Below are positions 51,038-59,824 of a stretch of DNA of 64,000 nucleotides, one piece after another; position 1 is the stretch's first letter, and each line of letters opens with the position of its first letter. Both the position numbers and the translations under genes were made by a program. The DNA lies in assembly GCA_020634755.1 (NCBI GenBank), contig JACKBC010000005.1:62001-126000 (forward strand), read 5' to 3'. This DNA comes from Caldilineaceae bacterium. GTDB lineage: Bacteria > Chloroflexota > Anaerolineae > Caldilineales > Caldilineaceae. The notes beneath the pieces are model-generated. The model was not told where the DNA came from and made no database searches. It saw only the letters and a program-made list of their open reading frames with translations.

Positions 51038-51496
51038 ATGGACTCTATCTTTTTGCCAGTTCGACATATGCAGCAGCGGCACTCCGGTGAATGCTTGGCA
51101 GCATGTGCGCTAATGGTGTTGGATTATGCTGGCATTTCCATTCGGTACCAGCAGCTCCTACGCCTCCTTGTAATCAAATTGGGTATAGGCGCACCGTCCT
51201 CAAATGTCCTCAAGCTTGCCTCTTTGGGCGTAAATATTTTATATAAGCAAGGCAACATGCAGATTTTGCGTCAGCATCTGCTGCTGAAACAGCCCTGCAT
51301 TGCCTTTGTCGATACATCCGAGCTACCATATTGGAATCAAGATACTGACCATGCTGTTGTCGTAGTTGGCATGGATGATGATATGGTTTATCTCAACGAT
51401 CCTCATTTAGATATCGCGCCGGTTCAAACGTCAATTGGCGATTTTGATCTAGCCTGGTTGGCGCGTGATGAAATGTATGCTGTAATTGAAAGTTAA
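51038..51496 (+). CDS. C39-like papain-fold cysteine peptidase
   Basis: A stand-alone 152-residue peptidase-C39-like domain. The catalytic cysteine lies in QQRHSGECLAACALMVLDYAG (Cys19), with Gln near its start, and the histidine in TDHAVVVVGMDDDMVYLNDP with the following Asn/Asp. Related domains remove leader peptides in bacteriocin exporters, but here there is no transporter, no membrane helix and no precursor peptide. It forms a two-gene cassette with the preceding gene. Its stop overlaps that of the convergent sulfatase by four bases. Confidence 0.75.
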   Translation: MDSIFLPVRHMQQRHSGECLAACALMVLDYAGISIRYQQLLRLLVIKLGIGAPSSNVLKLASLGVNILYKQGNMQILRQHLLLKQPCIAFVDTSELPYWNQDTDHAVVVVGMDDDMVYLNDPHLDIAPVQTSIGDFDLAWLARDEMYAVIES

Positions 51497-52824
51497 TGCC
51501 TCAACTGTTCCCTCCAACTGGCCAATTGCGTTTCTAGATTCGCTTTTTGCGTTTGATGAGCGGGATTATCTATCAGATCATTTGTTTCCCAGGGATCGTC
51601 CTGCAAATTGAAGAGCTGCCAGCGGTCCGTGCCCACCAGTTCACCCTGGCGGTTGGGAACGCGGGCGTTGCGGATCAGCTTCCAATCGCCGGTAGTGACG
51701 GTGCACTGCATATCGCGGTAGCAGGCAAAGAGCGAAGGCCGTCCCGGTTCGCCATGGACGAGCGGCAGCAGGCTCTGGCTTTCGACCGTGTCTGGACGCG
51801 CAATGTCGGTGAGTTCACAGAGCGTGGGGAAGAGGTCAAAGCTATAGTTGAGCGCATCCATCCGTTGACCGGTGGGCAGCCCGGGGCCGCGCAAAATCAG
51901 CGGCACGCGAATCGAGTGATCGTAAACGTTCTGTTTGCCAAAGAGTCCGTGCTGGCCAATGGCAATCCCGTGATCGGCCACGTAGACCACAATCGTGTTA
52001 TCGGCATGGCCACTCTCTGCCAGGGCCGTCAGAATGCGTCCAATCTGAAAATCCATGTGGCTGATCATGCCGTAATAGTCGGCTAAATGTTGTTGCACTT
52101 CAGCAGGCTGGCGCGGAAAACCGGCCAGCATTTCATCGCGCACGTGCAGTTCGCCGTTATCAAATGGATGTTCCGGCAAAAAGTTGGGCGTCAAGGGAAT
52201 GGCGTCCGCCCTGTACATGTGGTCATATGGCGGTGGCGGCGTACGCGGGTCGTGGGGAGATGTAAAAGCCACATAGGCAAAGAATGGTGCATCATCGTCA
52301 TAATGATGCAGGAAGCGAATGGCCGAATCGCTGAACATTTCAGTCGAGAAGCCTTTGCCAATGTGCACCGCGTCTTCGGGATAGATGCCGCTGGGGTCAA
52401 ACGGGCGCAGCGGCACTTTGTCATGGTCGCTCATGCCGCCGAAGAAGAGGGTGTCACCTTGCGCCCAGCAGCGGGCAAAGGCCGCTTTGTCGTTGTGCCA
52501 CTTGCCGCTGAAAAAGGTGCGATAGCCATTTTGGCGAAATGTCTCTGGCATGAGCGCCAGATGAGACGGTATGGTCTGCGCCAGCGGACCATCTTTGGCT
52601 GCCGTGGCCGCCAGCGGGTTGACGCCAGTCATCAGCGCGGCGCGGCTGGTCACGCAGACGGCGCCATTCCAGCCGCCCAAAATGTGTGTGTGGCTAAAGG
52701 AAACGCCATCGGCCGCCAGCTGATCCAGCACCGGCGTCTGTACCGTCGGGTTGCCAAACGCGCCAATCGCGCTGTGGCGGTGGTCATCGGCAATCATGAA
52801 GAGAATATTGGGTCGTTGCGTCAT
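51493..52824 (-). CDS. type I sulfatase (formylglycine-dependent)
   Basis: Sulfatases hydrolyse sulfate esters with a formylglycine made from cysteine. From the ATG at 52824 the product has 443 residues. Features are IADDHRHSA with metal Asp13/Asp14, GAVCVTSRAALMTG with Cys57 in C-V-T-S-R (the common C-x-P-x-R has Thr here), a central VYVADHGIAIGQHGLFGK with Asp/His ligands, and HDPRTPPPPYDH. There is no signal peptide, so it is cytoplasmic or exported by another route. No adjacent maturase was seen. The substrate is unknown. Confidence 0.87.
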   Translation of the reverse strand: MTQRPNILFMIADDHRHSAIGAFGNPTVQTPVLDQLAADGVSFSHTHILGGWNGAVCVTSRAALMTGVNPLAATAAKDGPLAQTIPSHLALMPETFRQNGYRTFFSGKWHNDKAAFARCWAQGDTLFFGGMSDHDKVPLRPFDPSGIYPEDAVHIGKGFSTEMFSDSAIRFLHHYDDDAPFFAYVAFTSPHDPRTPPPPYDHMYRADAIPLTPNFLPEHPFDNGELHVRDEMLAGFPRQPAEVQQHLADYYGMISHMDFQIGRILTALAESGHADNTIVVYVADHGIAIGQHGLFGKQNVYDHSIRVPLILRGPGLPTGQRMDALNYSFDLFPTLCELTDIARPDTVESQSLLPLVHGEPGRPSLFACYRDMQCTVTTGDWKLIRNARVPNRQGELVGTDRWQLFNLQDDPWETNDLIDNPAHQTQKANLETQLASWREQLRH

Positions 52825-53199
52825 GGGGCGATTCGTTTTGGGTAATGGTATCTTGGGTGGTTTATTTGCGCTTGCCGAGCAAGCATACCGCACACTTTAC
52901 GCCCAAAGCGTGGCCTTGTCAATTACGCTCTAGCTTACATCAGCCGACTTTGTTGGCGAGACTGGAAGTCCTCCGCCCCCAAGCTTACCATCCCCACATC
53001 TTTCTTGCCGCGGGTGAAGGCCAAATGCGTCGCACACGGGTAGACGAGAACGATTCCCGAGGACAGTGTGCGTCGCACGGATCCATGCCACACGCGCGTG
53101 GGTAATGCTTAGCCCATGTGGGGGAGGATTTCGGAAAGGGCGGTATAGTTACGCCGCTTCCAGAATGGGGTACCCAAATTCTTATGGTTCAAACAGCTT
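52825..53199. other. intergenic region with the GTGCGTCGCAC motif
   Basis: The 375 bases hold no credible gene. TGCGTCGCAC occurs at 53026-53035 and GTGCGTCGCAC at 53068-53078. These repeat the palindrome from the array near 31.4 kb. CACACGCGCGTG at about 53089-53100 is another short palindrome. Confidence 0.5.
53026..53078. repeat. isolated pair of GTGCGTCGCAC-type palindromes
   Basis: Two copies (53026-53035, 53068-53078) of the 11-base palindrome found in the 143-bp array stand 42 bases apart between the sulfatase and the chitinase-like gene. They indicate that the motif is dispersed and not only the by-product of one tandem expansion. Confidence 0.55.
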
Positions 53200-56100
53200 C
53201 TAGGGATATGACGCTTCAAAAAAGACTGGCGTGGTGCTGTTGCTGGGCACGATTTGATACCGCCCCGCGCCGTCTTGAGGCAGCAGCTTGGGGTCCAAAT
53301 TGAGGGCGCCGCTTGTGTTGTCCACCGCCAGGGTGATCCAGCTGACGCCATTGTTTGGGCTAAAGCGCACGGTGGTGGGAATGCCGCTCATGGTCCAAGC
53401 CACTTGAATTTCTTCACCAACTTTGGACACGGTGAGCTGTACTTGATTGCTCCAGTTGGCGCGGTCACTCAACGACTGCGCGATCAGCAGGCCATTGTTG
53501 TGGAGCAGCCGTATAGACGCCATGGGCAGCGCCGGCGCCGGTATAATCGCCTCAATGAGCGTGCTGACCGCATCGGATTGAGCCGTGGGCGCGTTTAAGC
53601 CCGACGACTCCAAGTTTACCGCGTGCGCCCAGTAGCGCCCAATGGTTTGCCCTTCGGTACCGATAATTTCTACGGCGTAGGCGCTGGGACCATTGAACGC
53701 CTTGGGCGCGGTCCAAAGCGAATAGCTTGGCGCCATGGTGGCCACGCCATTAGCCAGCAAGGCGCGCACCAGCAGCACTTGTTGAGATGCAGCGACCGTG
53801 GCTTGGCCATTGGCCAGCTGGTCTTCATAAATAATTTTGTACGTATAGTCCGACACCCACTTGGGTGAGCAATAGCTCATAATGTCTTTATACTTATTGG
53901 GCTCTTTGACTTCGCCATTGGCGTCAAACCCATATTCGCCAATCGAGGCGCCGGGATAAGGATAGTCCTGGGAGCCGTTGACGCCGCATGGTGCGTGTGA
54001 CAAGCCAAAGCCGTGTCCAAATTCATGGGTGGCGGTTAGCGGACTGCCGGTCAAGCCGGCGCCAAAACGCTTGCCCACAGCGCTGATGCCGGCCACACCG
54101 CTCGTAAACCAGCGCCCATTGGCATTCTCCACCGGCACTACGCCATAGTAATACGTCGAGTCCGGCGCCCCATCGGCGGTCTTCAACCCGTTGATCTCGA
54201 CGGCCAGTTGCTGCCAGTCCGCCTCCTGCCGCAGATTGCCTGCAAAATCATGTGGGGCGCGCATAACCACATCAAAGCTGCTCAATGGATAAAGATCCAT
54301 GGTGGCGCCGCTGACCGTATCTTCGGTGGGCGCCGGATAGAATGCCCCGTCGTTGTCAGTGTAGTTAATGGGAACCAGCACAGCGTGAAAAGGCGGCATG
54401 ACGTTGAACGTGAGCGCCATGGTAAAGCTGTTGTTGGCCTCATTGCTTTCTGCAATGGCGTTGGTCGCATCCACCTGCACGGTTAGGTTGATGGTTCCTG
54501 TGGTCCAAGTCATGGGTAGCGTTAAGTTAATGGTGGAAGCTGCATCCGCACGGGTGGGCGCAGCGGAAATGACGGCATTGGCAATCGTAATGGCGCCCAG
54601 CGGCTGGCCATTTTGCGTGGCCGAAGCAGACACGACCGTGCCGTTCCCCGCTCCACCATTCGTTTGGGCAAAGACGCGTACAAAGGTGGCGCGGTCTGCC
54701 ACCAGCGGCACGCTATTGGCCGCATCCTGTATGGCCTGCGTCACCTCTAAGCCGTTGATTGTTAGATCGACGGCGGCCACAGAGGTGGCGGTGGGGGAGC
54801 TGTCTGCGGGAGGTGTAGGCGTGCTCGTGGCTGGCGCCGGGGGCGTGGCGGTGGGTAAAAGAGACCCTGTGGGTGCGGGCGTGAAGGTTGCCGTGGCCGT
54901 CGTGGGAGCCGGCGCGGTCAATGTGGCCGTGGCCGTGACCGGAGGTGGTGGCGCAACCGTGGTCGATGTCACAGTGGCGCTGGGATTGGTTGTTGGGGGG
55001 GGCGTGCCCACTGGAGTGGCAGCCGCCGGCGTGGCTGTGTTGATCGCGGTTGCCGTGGATACAGATGCGGTTGGGGTAGATGCAGCTGGAGTAGATGCAG
55101 CCGGAGTGGATGTGGCAATGGGCTGGCTCAGTTGGGTATAAATTGTATCCAGCAGCGAAGGAATTGTGCGCCCATTGGCGCCCTCTACTTCTCCAGATGA
55201 ATCGGCGCTCAGTTCCCAAATCATTGCGCCGCCCAATTCATTTTGCCGAATGTAATCGGCCTTTTGCCCAATCGATTCAGCATCATCATAGCTGATCATA
55301 GTTTTGGCGGCCGGACTATAGAGCCACGGGGCTTTGGCTTCGGCGTGCCAATAGCGGTTATAACCGGCATCAATATAGTTGGTCGCCAGGTCTGCATAAT
55401 CAAAAATGCCGGGTTCCCATGTACCATTAGGTTGCCCCATGCTGGTCTGGAAGAGCCCATTATTGGCGCTATCTACACCGCTCCAGCCGCGGCCATAAAA
55501 TGGCATGCCCATAATCACTTTGTTGGCCGGCACGCCTGCATTCAAATAGGCGCTCAGCGCGGCGGCTGCGTTGAGCTGCGTTGCGTTGGCGGTCGGGTCG
55601 TCGCTGGCGGCAAAAAGCGGCGCCGCCAAATTGGTGGTGGATTCAGCGCCGGTGTGAAAATCATAGGTCATGACGTTGATCCAGTCCAGATAGACGTGGA
55701 TCTTGTCCAGCTCCAAATTAACATATTGCGCGGGGCTGGCCGGCGCTGCTATCGAAAGCAGATAGGCGCGACCGTCAGCGGCGCCCTGGGCATCGATTGC
55801 GCTGCGCAACTCGGCCAGCAGCAGCGTGAAATTCTGCTTGTCTTCCGGGCGCGCGCCATTGCCCGCCAGACCGCCACTTACCGGATATTCCCAGTCAATG
55901 TCGATGCCGTCAAAGCCATAACGCGTCATAAACGCGACGCAAGAGTTGGCAAAGCGCGCGCGTGATTCGGGCGTAAGCGCTACATCGGAAAAGCGCGATG
56001 ACCAGTTCCAGCCGCCCACGGAAATTAACGTTTTCAGGTGCGGATGTGCTTCTTTTAAAATGCGCAGCTGGTTAAAGCTGCCGTGCAATGTACCGGGCGG

Positions 56101-56634
56101 ATCATTTTCATTGTCTGTTTTGGGATAGATTTTTTCGGTATCCGCATAAGGATCGCCCAGCGTGCATTCGCCCTGCTCCGAAATATTGGCAAAGGCATAG
56201 TTAATGTGCGTCAGCCGATCGGCCTGGATATCCGCCACGTGAAAATCGCGGTCATAAACACTCCAGGATGCAAAGTAGCCAATAATGTACTCGTGCAGCG
56301 TGGGTTGAGCCGTGGGAAGGGGCGTGGATGGCGCTGTGGGTGTACCGGTGGCGCCAATAGCGGTGGGCGTTGATTGATTAATGGCGGTGGGGCGCGTGCC
56401 CCCACTGCCACCGCCGTTACGCACCAGCGGCAAATAGAGTTCGCTGGCCGACTGATGGTCGATGATACGTTGCGCCGCGGTCGGCGTGGCATTGGCTGCT
56501 GATGCAGACTGGCTCTCTAGCGAAGATAGAACTCCTGGCCAAGATAAAGCCAGCAAGGGTGATGAAACACAGACATCGAACAAACAGAGCGTAATCACAA
56601 AAACAAAAGCGAAACGCCATCGTCGGACATTCAT
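53200..56634 (-). CDS. secreted GH18 chitinase-like / CARDB / metallopeptidase multidomain protein
   Basis: The 1144-residue secreted protein has several modules. After a signal peptide (1-30) comes ELYLPLVRNGG (about 65-75). A GH18 domain (about 113-500) carries the catalytic DGIDIDWE (Asp242-Glu249) and SVGGWNWS. A Thr/Pro/Ala-rich linker (about 505-630) is followed by a CARDB-like domain (about 630-760: VDLTINGLEVTQAIQD, NAIAESNEANNSF) and a zinc-metallopeptidase-like region. Its HEFGHGFGLSH (His870) is a full metzincin HExxHxxGxxH. The C-terminal part is a beta domain. GH18 with a metzincin in one chain suggests breakdown of chitin/peptidoglycan and protein together, which is inference. 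Confidence 0.85.
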   Translation of the reverse strand: MNVRRWRFAFVFVITLCLFDVCVSSPLLALSWPGVLSSLESQSASAANATPTAAQRIIDHQSASELYLPLVRNGGGSGGTRPTAINQSTPTAIGATGTPTAPSTPLPTAQPTLHEYIIGYFASWSVYDRDFHVADIQADRLTHINYAFANISEQGECTLGDPYADTEKIYPKTDNENDPPGTLHGSFNQLRILKEAHPHLKTLISVGGWNWSSRFSDVALTPESRARFANSCVAFMTRYGFDGIDIDWEYPVSGGLAGNGARPEDKQNFTLLLAELRSAIDAQGAADGRAYLLSIAAPASPAQYVNLELDKIHVYLDWINVMTYDFHTGAESTTNLAAPLFAASDDPTANATQLNAAAALSAYLNAGVPANKVIMGMPFYGRGWSGVDSANNGLFQTSMGQPNGTWEPGIFDYADLATNYIDAGYNRYWHAEAKAPWLYSPAAKTMISYDDAESIGQKADYIRQNELGGAMIWELSADSSGEVEGANGRTIPSLLDTIYTQLSQPIATSTPAASTPAASTPTASVSTATAINTATPAAATPVGTPPPTTNPSATVTSTTVAPPPPVTATATLTAPAPTTATATFTPAPTGSLLPTATPPAPATSTPTPPADSSPTATSVAAVDLTINGLEVTQAIQDAANSVPLVADRATFVRVFAQTNGGAGNGTVVSASATQNGQPLGAITIANAVISAAPTRADAASTINLTLPMTWTTGTINLTVQVDATNAIAESNEANNSFTMALTFNVMPPFHAVLVPINYTDNDGAFYPAPTEDTVSGATMDLYPLSSFDVVMRAPHDFAGNLRQEADWQQLAVEINGLKTADGAPDSTYYYGVVPVENANGRWFTSGVAGISAVGKRFGAGLTGSPLTATHEFGHGFGLSHAPCGVNGSQDYPYPGASIGEYGFDANGEVKEPNKYKDIMSYCSPKWVSDYTYKIIYEDQLANGQATVAASQQVLLVRALLANGVATMAPSYSLWTAPKAFNGPSAYAVEIIGTEGQTIGRYWAHAVNLESSGLNAPTAQSDAVSTLIEAIIPAPALPMASIRLLHNNGLLIAQSLSDRANWSNQVQLTVSKVGEEIQVAWTMSGIPTTVRFSPNNGVSWITLAVDNTSGALNLDPKLLPQDGAGRYQIVPSNSTTPVFFEASYP

Positions 56635-56920
56635 AGACTTCTTCCCATTTCGTGACGATATTGGATGATCTATTTGTGGGCGCGTGAAATGTTGGTGGCA
56701 TCGCTGTCTCTTGGGTCGAACCCAGGCTCACCCTAAAACAGGGCGCACTTCAGGAGTAAAAATTACATACGACTTCCGCAGCGCCCATGGCTCACCAGGA
56801 GAGAACTGCTTGCTGACCTGACAACATGTACGCCAGCTTTGCGTATGTACTATCCTTACTGAAAACTTGCGCGGTTAAAAGTTTAGCTAAAGTGTAGCGG
56901 ATGTGCTATGTGATTACCAG
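56635..56920. other. spacer between two minus-strand genes
   Basis: The 286 bases hold the R2 element (listed) and otherwise no recognisable gene or strong promoter. The region between 56640 and 56760 upstream of the chitinase-like gene must carry its promoter, but no clear -35/-10 was seen. Confidence 0.35.
56768..56851 (+). repeat. R2 element, copy 5
   Basis: The ends are CGACTTCCGCAGCGCCCATGG and TTTGCGTATGTAC, which are related to GACTTACGCAGCGCC...TGCGTAAGTC with substitutions. It lies 70 bases downstream of the stop of the minus-strand ligase-fusion gene. Confidence 0.65.
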
Positions 56921-59824
56921 TCATTTACATGCTGTATTATCTACGTTCCGAAGGTGAAGGTCGCTTGTCCGCGGGGAGCTTGTTGCCAATATAGCCAGAG
57001 TCAGCCAGTTCCAACCGGCTAGATCGGCCAGCGCCATAAATGCATCCACTTGGCCGTGCATCAATCCTGCCACCAGCCCGGCGCTCATGCCAACAATTAG
57101 CCAACAAATTGCTAAAGTACGCAAAGATGTTGCAGATTTGGCGTTTATATCAGCATGTAGTTCCAATCGGTGCAGCTGGCGCCACAGCAGCCAACAAAGC
57201 GCTAGCAGCCAGCCAATGCCCATGACGCCCCAACTGGCCGCAAACTCCAGCCATACATTGTGTGGATGACGCAAGTTGGGGTCCAGCGCCCCATTTTCCA
57301 GCGTGTAGGCTGGATAGCGCCAAAAGAAGCCCCCGGGTCCCACGCCCAGCAGCGGATAATCGCGCCAGAGCCGCCACACGACCCGCCACGATTCAAAGCG
57401 CTGCATGACTGAATCGATATTGGTCAGCCGATCGGCAAATAGCCAAAAGAAGAAGATCAATAATGCCCCCACAAAAGTAACTGCGTACCAGTGGCGGCGC
57501 TGCCATTGCGGCGCCCAAAACGTGATTCTTCCCCTGGTGGGTGCGTAGAGGAAAAAGAGGAGTGCGCCGGCTGGCAGCGCAATCAACAGTGCACCGCGGC
57601 TAAAGGTGAGCAGCAGCGCGCCCATCACCACCGCGCAGCTTATGCGCCACGCCCAATGGCGCCAGCCATTTTGGCGCGCCTCCTGGGTGCCCAACGCCAG
57701 CCCAATGCCCAAAAAGAGGGTGCGCTCCAGGTAAAGCGCCGTGTGATTGGGCGAAAAATGCGGACCCACCAATCGGCGCACGCCATCGGCCAGCGTGCCC
57801 GCGCCATCTAGCCAGCCGGCCCAGCCCCACAGCGCGGCCAGTAGCCCACCCCCAAAGAGCCAGATGGCCACGCGCCGTTGCGCAGCGGCATCGGCCGCCC
57901 ACATGCGCACCGCCACATAAAAGAGCAGCGGCGCCAGCGCCTGTTCTGTCAAGCCTTGCCAGTAGGCGGGCCAATGCCACACATTGCTACTGCTGGCCAA
58001 GTTGATACCCAGCCAGGCTAGCGCCAGCCAATCCAGCAGGTGTAGGCGAAATAGGGCAATGGCGCTCCGCCTCAACCAGAAGCGGCGGGCTATCTGCCGT
58101 TGAGGGGAATCACTGCTGTGGGCATTGCGCGTTTTGATGAATGCACGCCGCCCCCCATCCCCAATGAGCGCGGGGAGCAGCGCCGTCAGCAGCATATAGG
58201 CCGGTGGGATCTGCCACCGCCAGTCCACAATGGCCAGCTCTTTGTGCTGAAAGTAAAAGGGTAATGCCGCCGCCGCCACGTACAGCGTATTGAGCGGCGC
58301 TCGCCAAGCCAGCCACACAAAGCCGAGCCAACACAGTCCAATTAGCGGCGGCCAAACTGCGGCCACGTAGAGCCATACCAAAATGGCCCAGATGATGACA
58401 TGGGCCGGGAATTCATAGACCCAAGCGAACACGTTGATATGGCGCCAAGCCGCGCGGATTCTCCAGGCAATCAGCGCCCACAAGAACACCAGCAAGCCGA
58501 CGTGCAGCCAAAACCGGTGCGGGCTAAGGGCGTCAACTGCAAGCGGCTCAACCGTCGACGCGATTGGGGGCGATTGGGTAAAGGCATCCAACAGTTGATC
58601 GTTGAGCGCAAAGCCCCAGATGGGATCGGTCGCCGGCGCGTCGGGCTGATCAATGGCCCACCCCATGGCATCCAGCCAGGGCCACTGAGACTGGGCCAGG
58701 GCCACCGCCTGTTGGGCAAAGCGCGCCTGATCCGCTGCCGAAACCACACCCCACGGTGAATCCGGCCGCGTGTTCCAGCCAAAGCGGGCGGCCCACAGCG
58801 GTGTCTCTGCATCGCCCGCCGCCACCATGGCGCGCCGCACCAGTTGCACGCGCTGAAAGTTGAGCAGCTCAAGACGCTGGCGGTTATTCAAGACGCTGGC
58901 GCCAAACCCGAACGGTTCTACGGCCACCGCATCAAAAAGCCGCGGCTCTGCCGGTATTGAGATAATGGCGGGGGCAAGCGTGCGTAAAAATCGACCAGAC
59001 GAGACGCTGTCGAACCCACGTGCGGACGCGTAGAGCCGTTGCAAAAAGTAGATTTCGTCAATGGCGGTGTGACCGCGGTCGGCTGTGGGCGCCAGCGCCG
59101 CCGTCATGATCTGGGCGTCTGCATCGGCGGCGCGGATGGCCTGCCCGGCCATATATAGCAGCCGCGCGTATTCGACCGGCTCAATGTGGCGATTGCCCCA
59201 GTGGGGGGCAATATTGGGTTCGTGCCAAATTTGATACAAGTGGACTTGCCCACGGTAGCGGGCGGCAAAGGCGCCGGCAAAGCGCGCAAACGTGGTCGGC
59301 TCGGCGGGCGGCGCCAGCGCATTATCGTGCGGCGCGCGATCGCGTGCATCGCGCGCCCAAGCTGGGCTGCCGTCCAACACAACTACGGGAGCGAGCCCGC
59401 TCTGGACTATATTGGCCAACATGGCGTCCGCGGCCTGCCATTCAAAGCGGCCCGGCTGCGGCTCGATGACGCGCCAATCAAAACGCTGGCGCACCCACGT
59501 TAGCCCGCCGTGGCGCAGGCGCGCCAATGCCTGTTGTTGCGCGGCAGATGAATATTGTTCCAGTTCGGTGGTTACGCCCAAGCGGAGGGGGGGGCTGGCG
59601 TGGGCAATCTCTGTTGGCGCTGATGCGCTATTTTCACGAAAGTCACGCGCCATCCTGCTGTTGAGCGGGGAACCGGCATTTTCTATGGGCTCAACAGGCG
59701 TAGCGAAGCCCTGATTCTCATTCAGGGCCGAGGATAGAAGCGCAAGATGCAACAGGCTAAAGCAAAAGAGGCTATAGTAAAGCCCCATGCGCACCGTCGC
59801 CAAGTAAGGCCGCCACTGCATCAT
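56921..59824 (-). CDS. fusion of glycosidase-like domain with O-antigen-ligase-type membrane domain
   Basis: The 967-residue product begins with a hydrophobic segment (about 10-35), followed by a TIM-barrel glycoside-hydrolase-like domain (about 80-430). The barrel has LTWVRQRFDW, VVLDGSPAWA and YQIWHEPN (Trp200-Asn204; Glu202 aligns with an acid/base glutamate of GH39/GH5-like enzymes). From about 445 the protein has about ten to twelve membrane helices and the Wzy_C-type loop near GVGPGGFFWRYPAYTLENG...HPHNVWLEFAASWGVMG, characteristic of O-antigen ligase/polymerase families. The role may be polymerising or ligating a surface polysaccharide. It overlaps the CHAT gene as ATGA. Confidence 0.8.
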   Translation of the reverse strand: MMQWRPYLATVRMGLYYSLFCFSLLHLALLSSALNENQGFATPVEPIENAGSPLNSRMARDFRENSASAPTEIAHASPPLRLGVTTELEQYSSAAQQQALARLRHGGLTWVRQRFDWRVIEPQPGRFEWQAADAMLANIVQSGLAPVVVLDGSPAWARDARDRAPHDNALAPPAEPTTFARFAGAFAARYRGQVHLYQIWHEPNIAPHWGNRHIEPVEYARLLYMAGQAIRAADADAQIMTAALAPTADRGHTAIDEIYFLQRLYASARGFDSVSSGRFLRTLAPAIISIPAEPRLFDAVAVEPFGFGASVLNNRQRLELLNFQRVQLVRRAMVAAGDAETPLWAARFGWNTRPDSPWGVVSAADQARFAQQAVALAQSQWPWLDAMGWAIDQPDAPATDPIWGFALNDQLLDAFTQSPPIASTVEPLAVDALSPHRFWLHVGLLVFLWALIAWRIRAAWRHINVFAWVYEFPAHVIIWAILVWLYVAAVWPPLIGLCWLGFVWLAWRAPLNTLYVAAAALPFYFQHKELAIVDWRWQIPPAYMLLTALLPALIGDGGRRAFIKTRNAHSSDSPQRQIARRFWLRRSAIALFRLHLLDWLALAWLGINLASSSNVWHWPAYWQGLTEQALAPLLFYVAVRMWAADAAAQRRVAIWLFGGGLLAALWGWAGWLDGAGTLADGVRRLVGPHFSPNHTALYLERTLFLGIGLALGTQEARQNGWRHWAWRISCAVVMGALLLTFSRGALLIALPAGALLFFLYAPTRGRITFWAPQWQRRHWYAVTFVGALLIFFFWLFADRLTNIDSVMQRFESWRVVWRLWRDYPLLGVGPGGFFWRYPAYTLENGALDPNLRHPHNVWLEFAASWGVMGIGWLLALCWLLWRQLHRLELHADINAKSATSLRTLAICWLIVGMSAGLVAGLMHGQVDAFMALADLAGWNWLTLAILATSSPRTSDLHLRNVDNTACK

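Noticed and set aside
54398..55141. 247-codon plus-strand frame over the chitinase-like gene
   Set aside because: It is a shadow of the Thr/Pro linker of the minus-strand gene, giving a Val/Ala/Gly-rich artefact.
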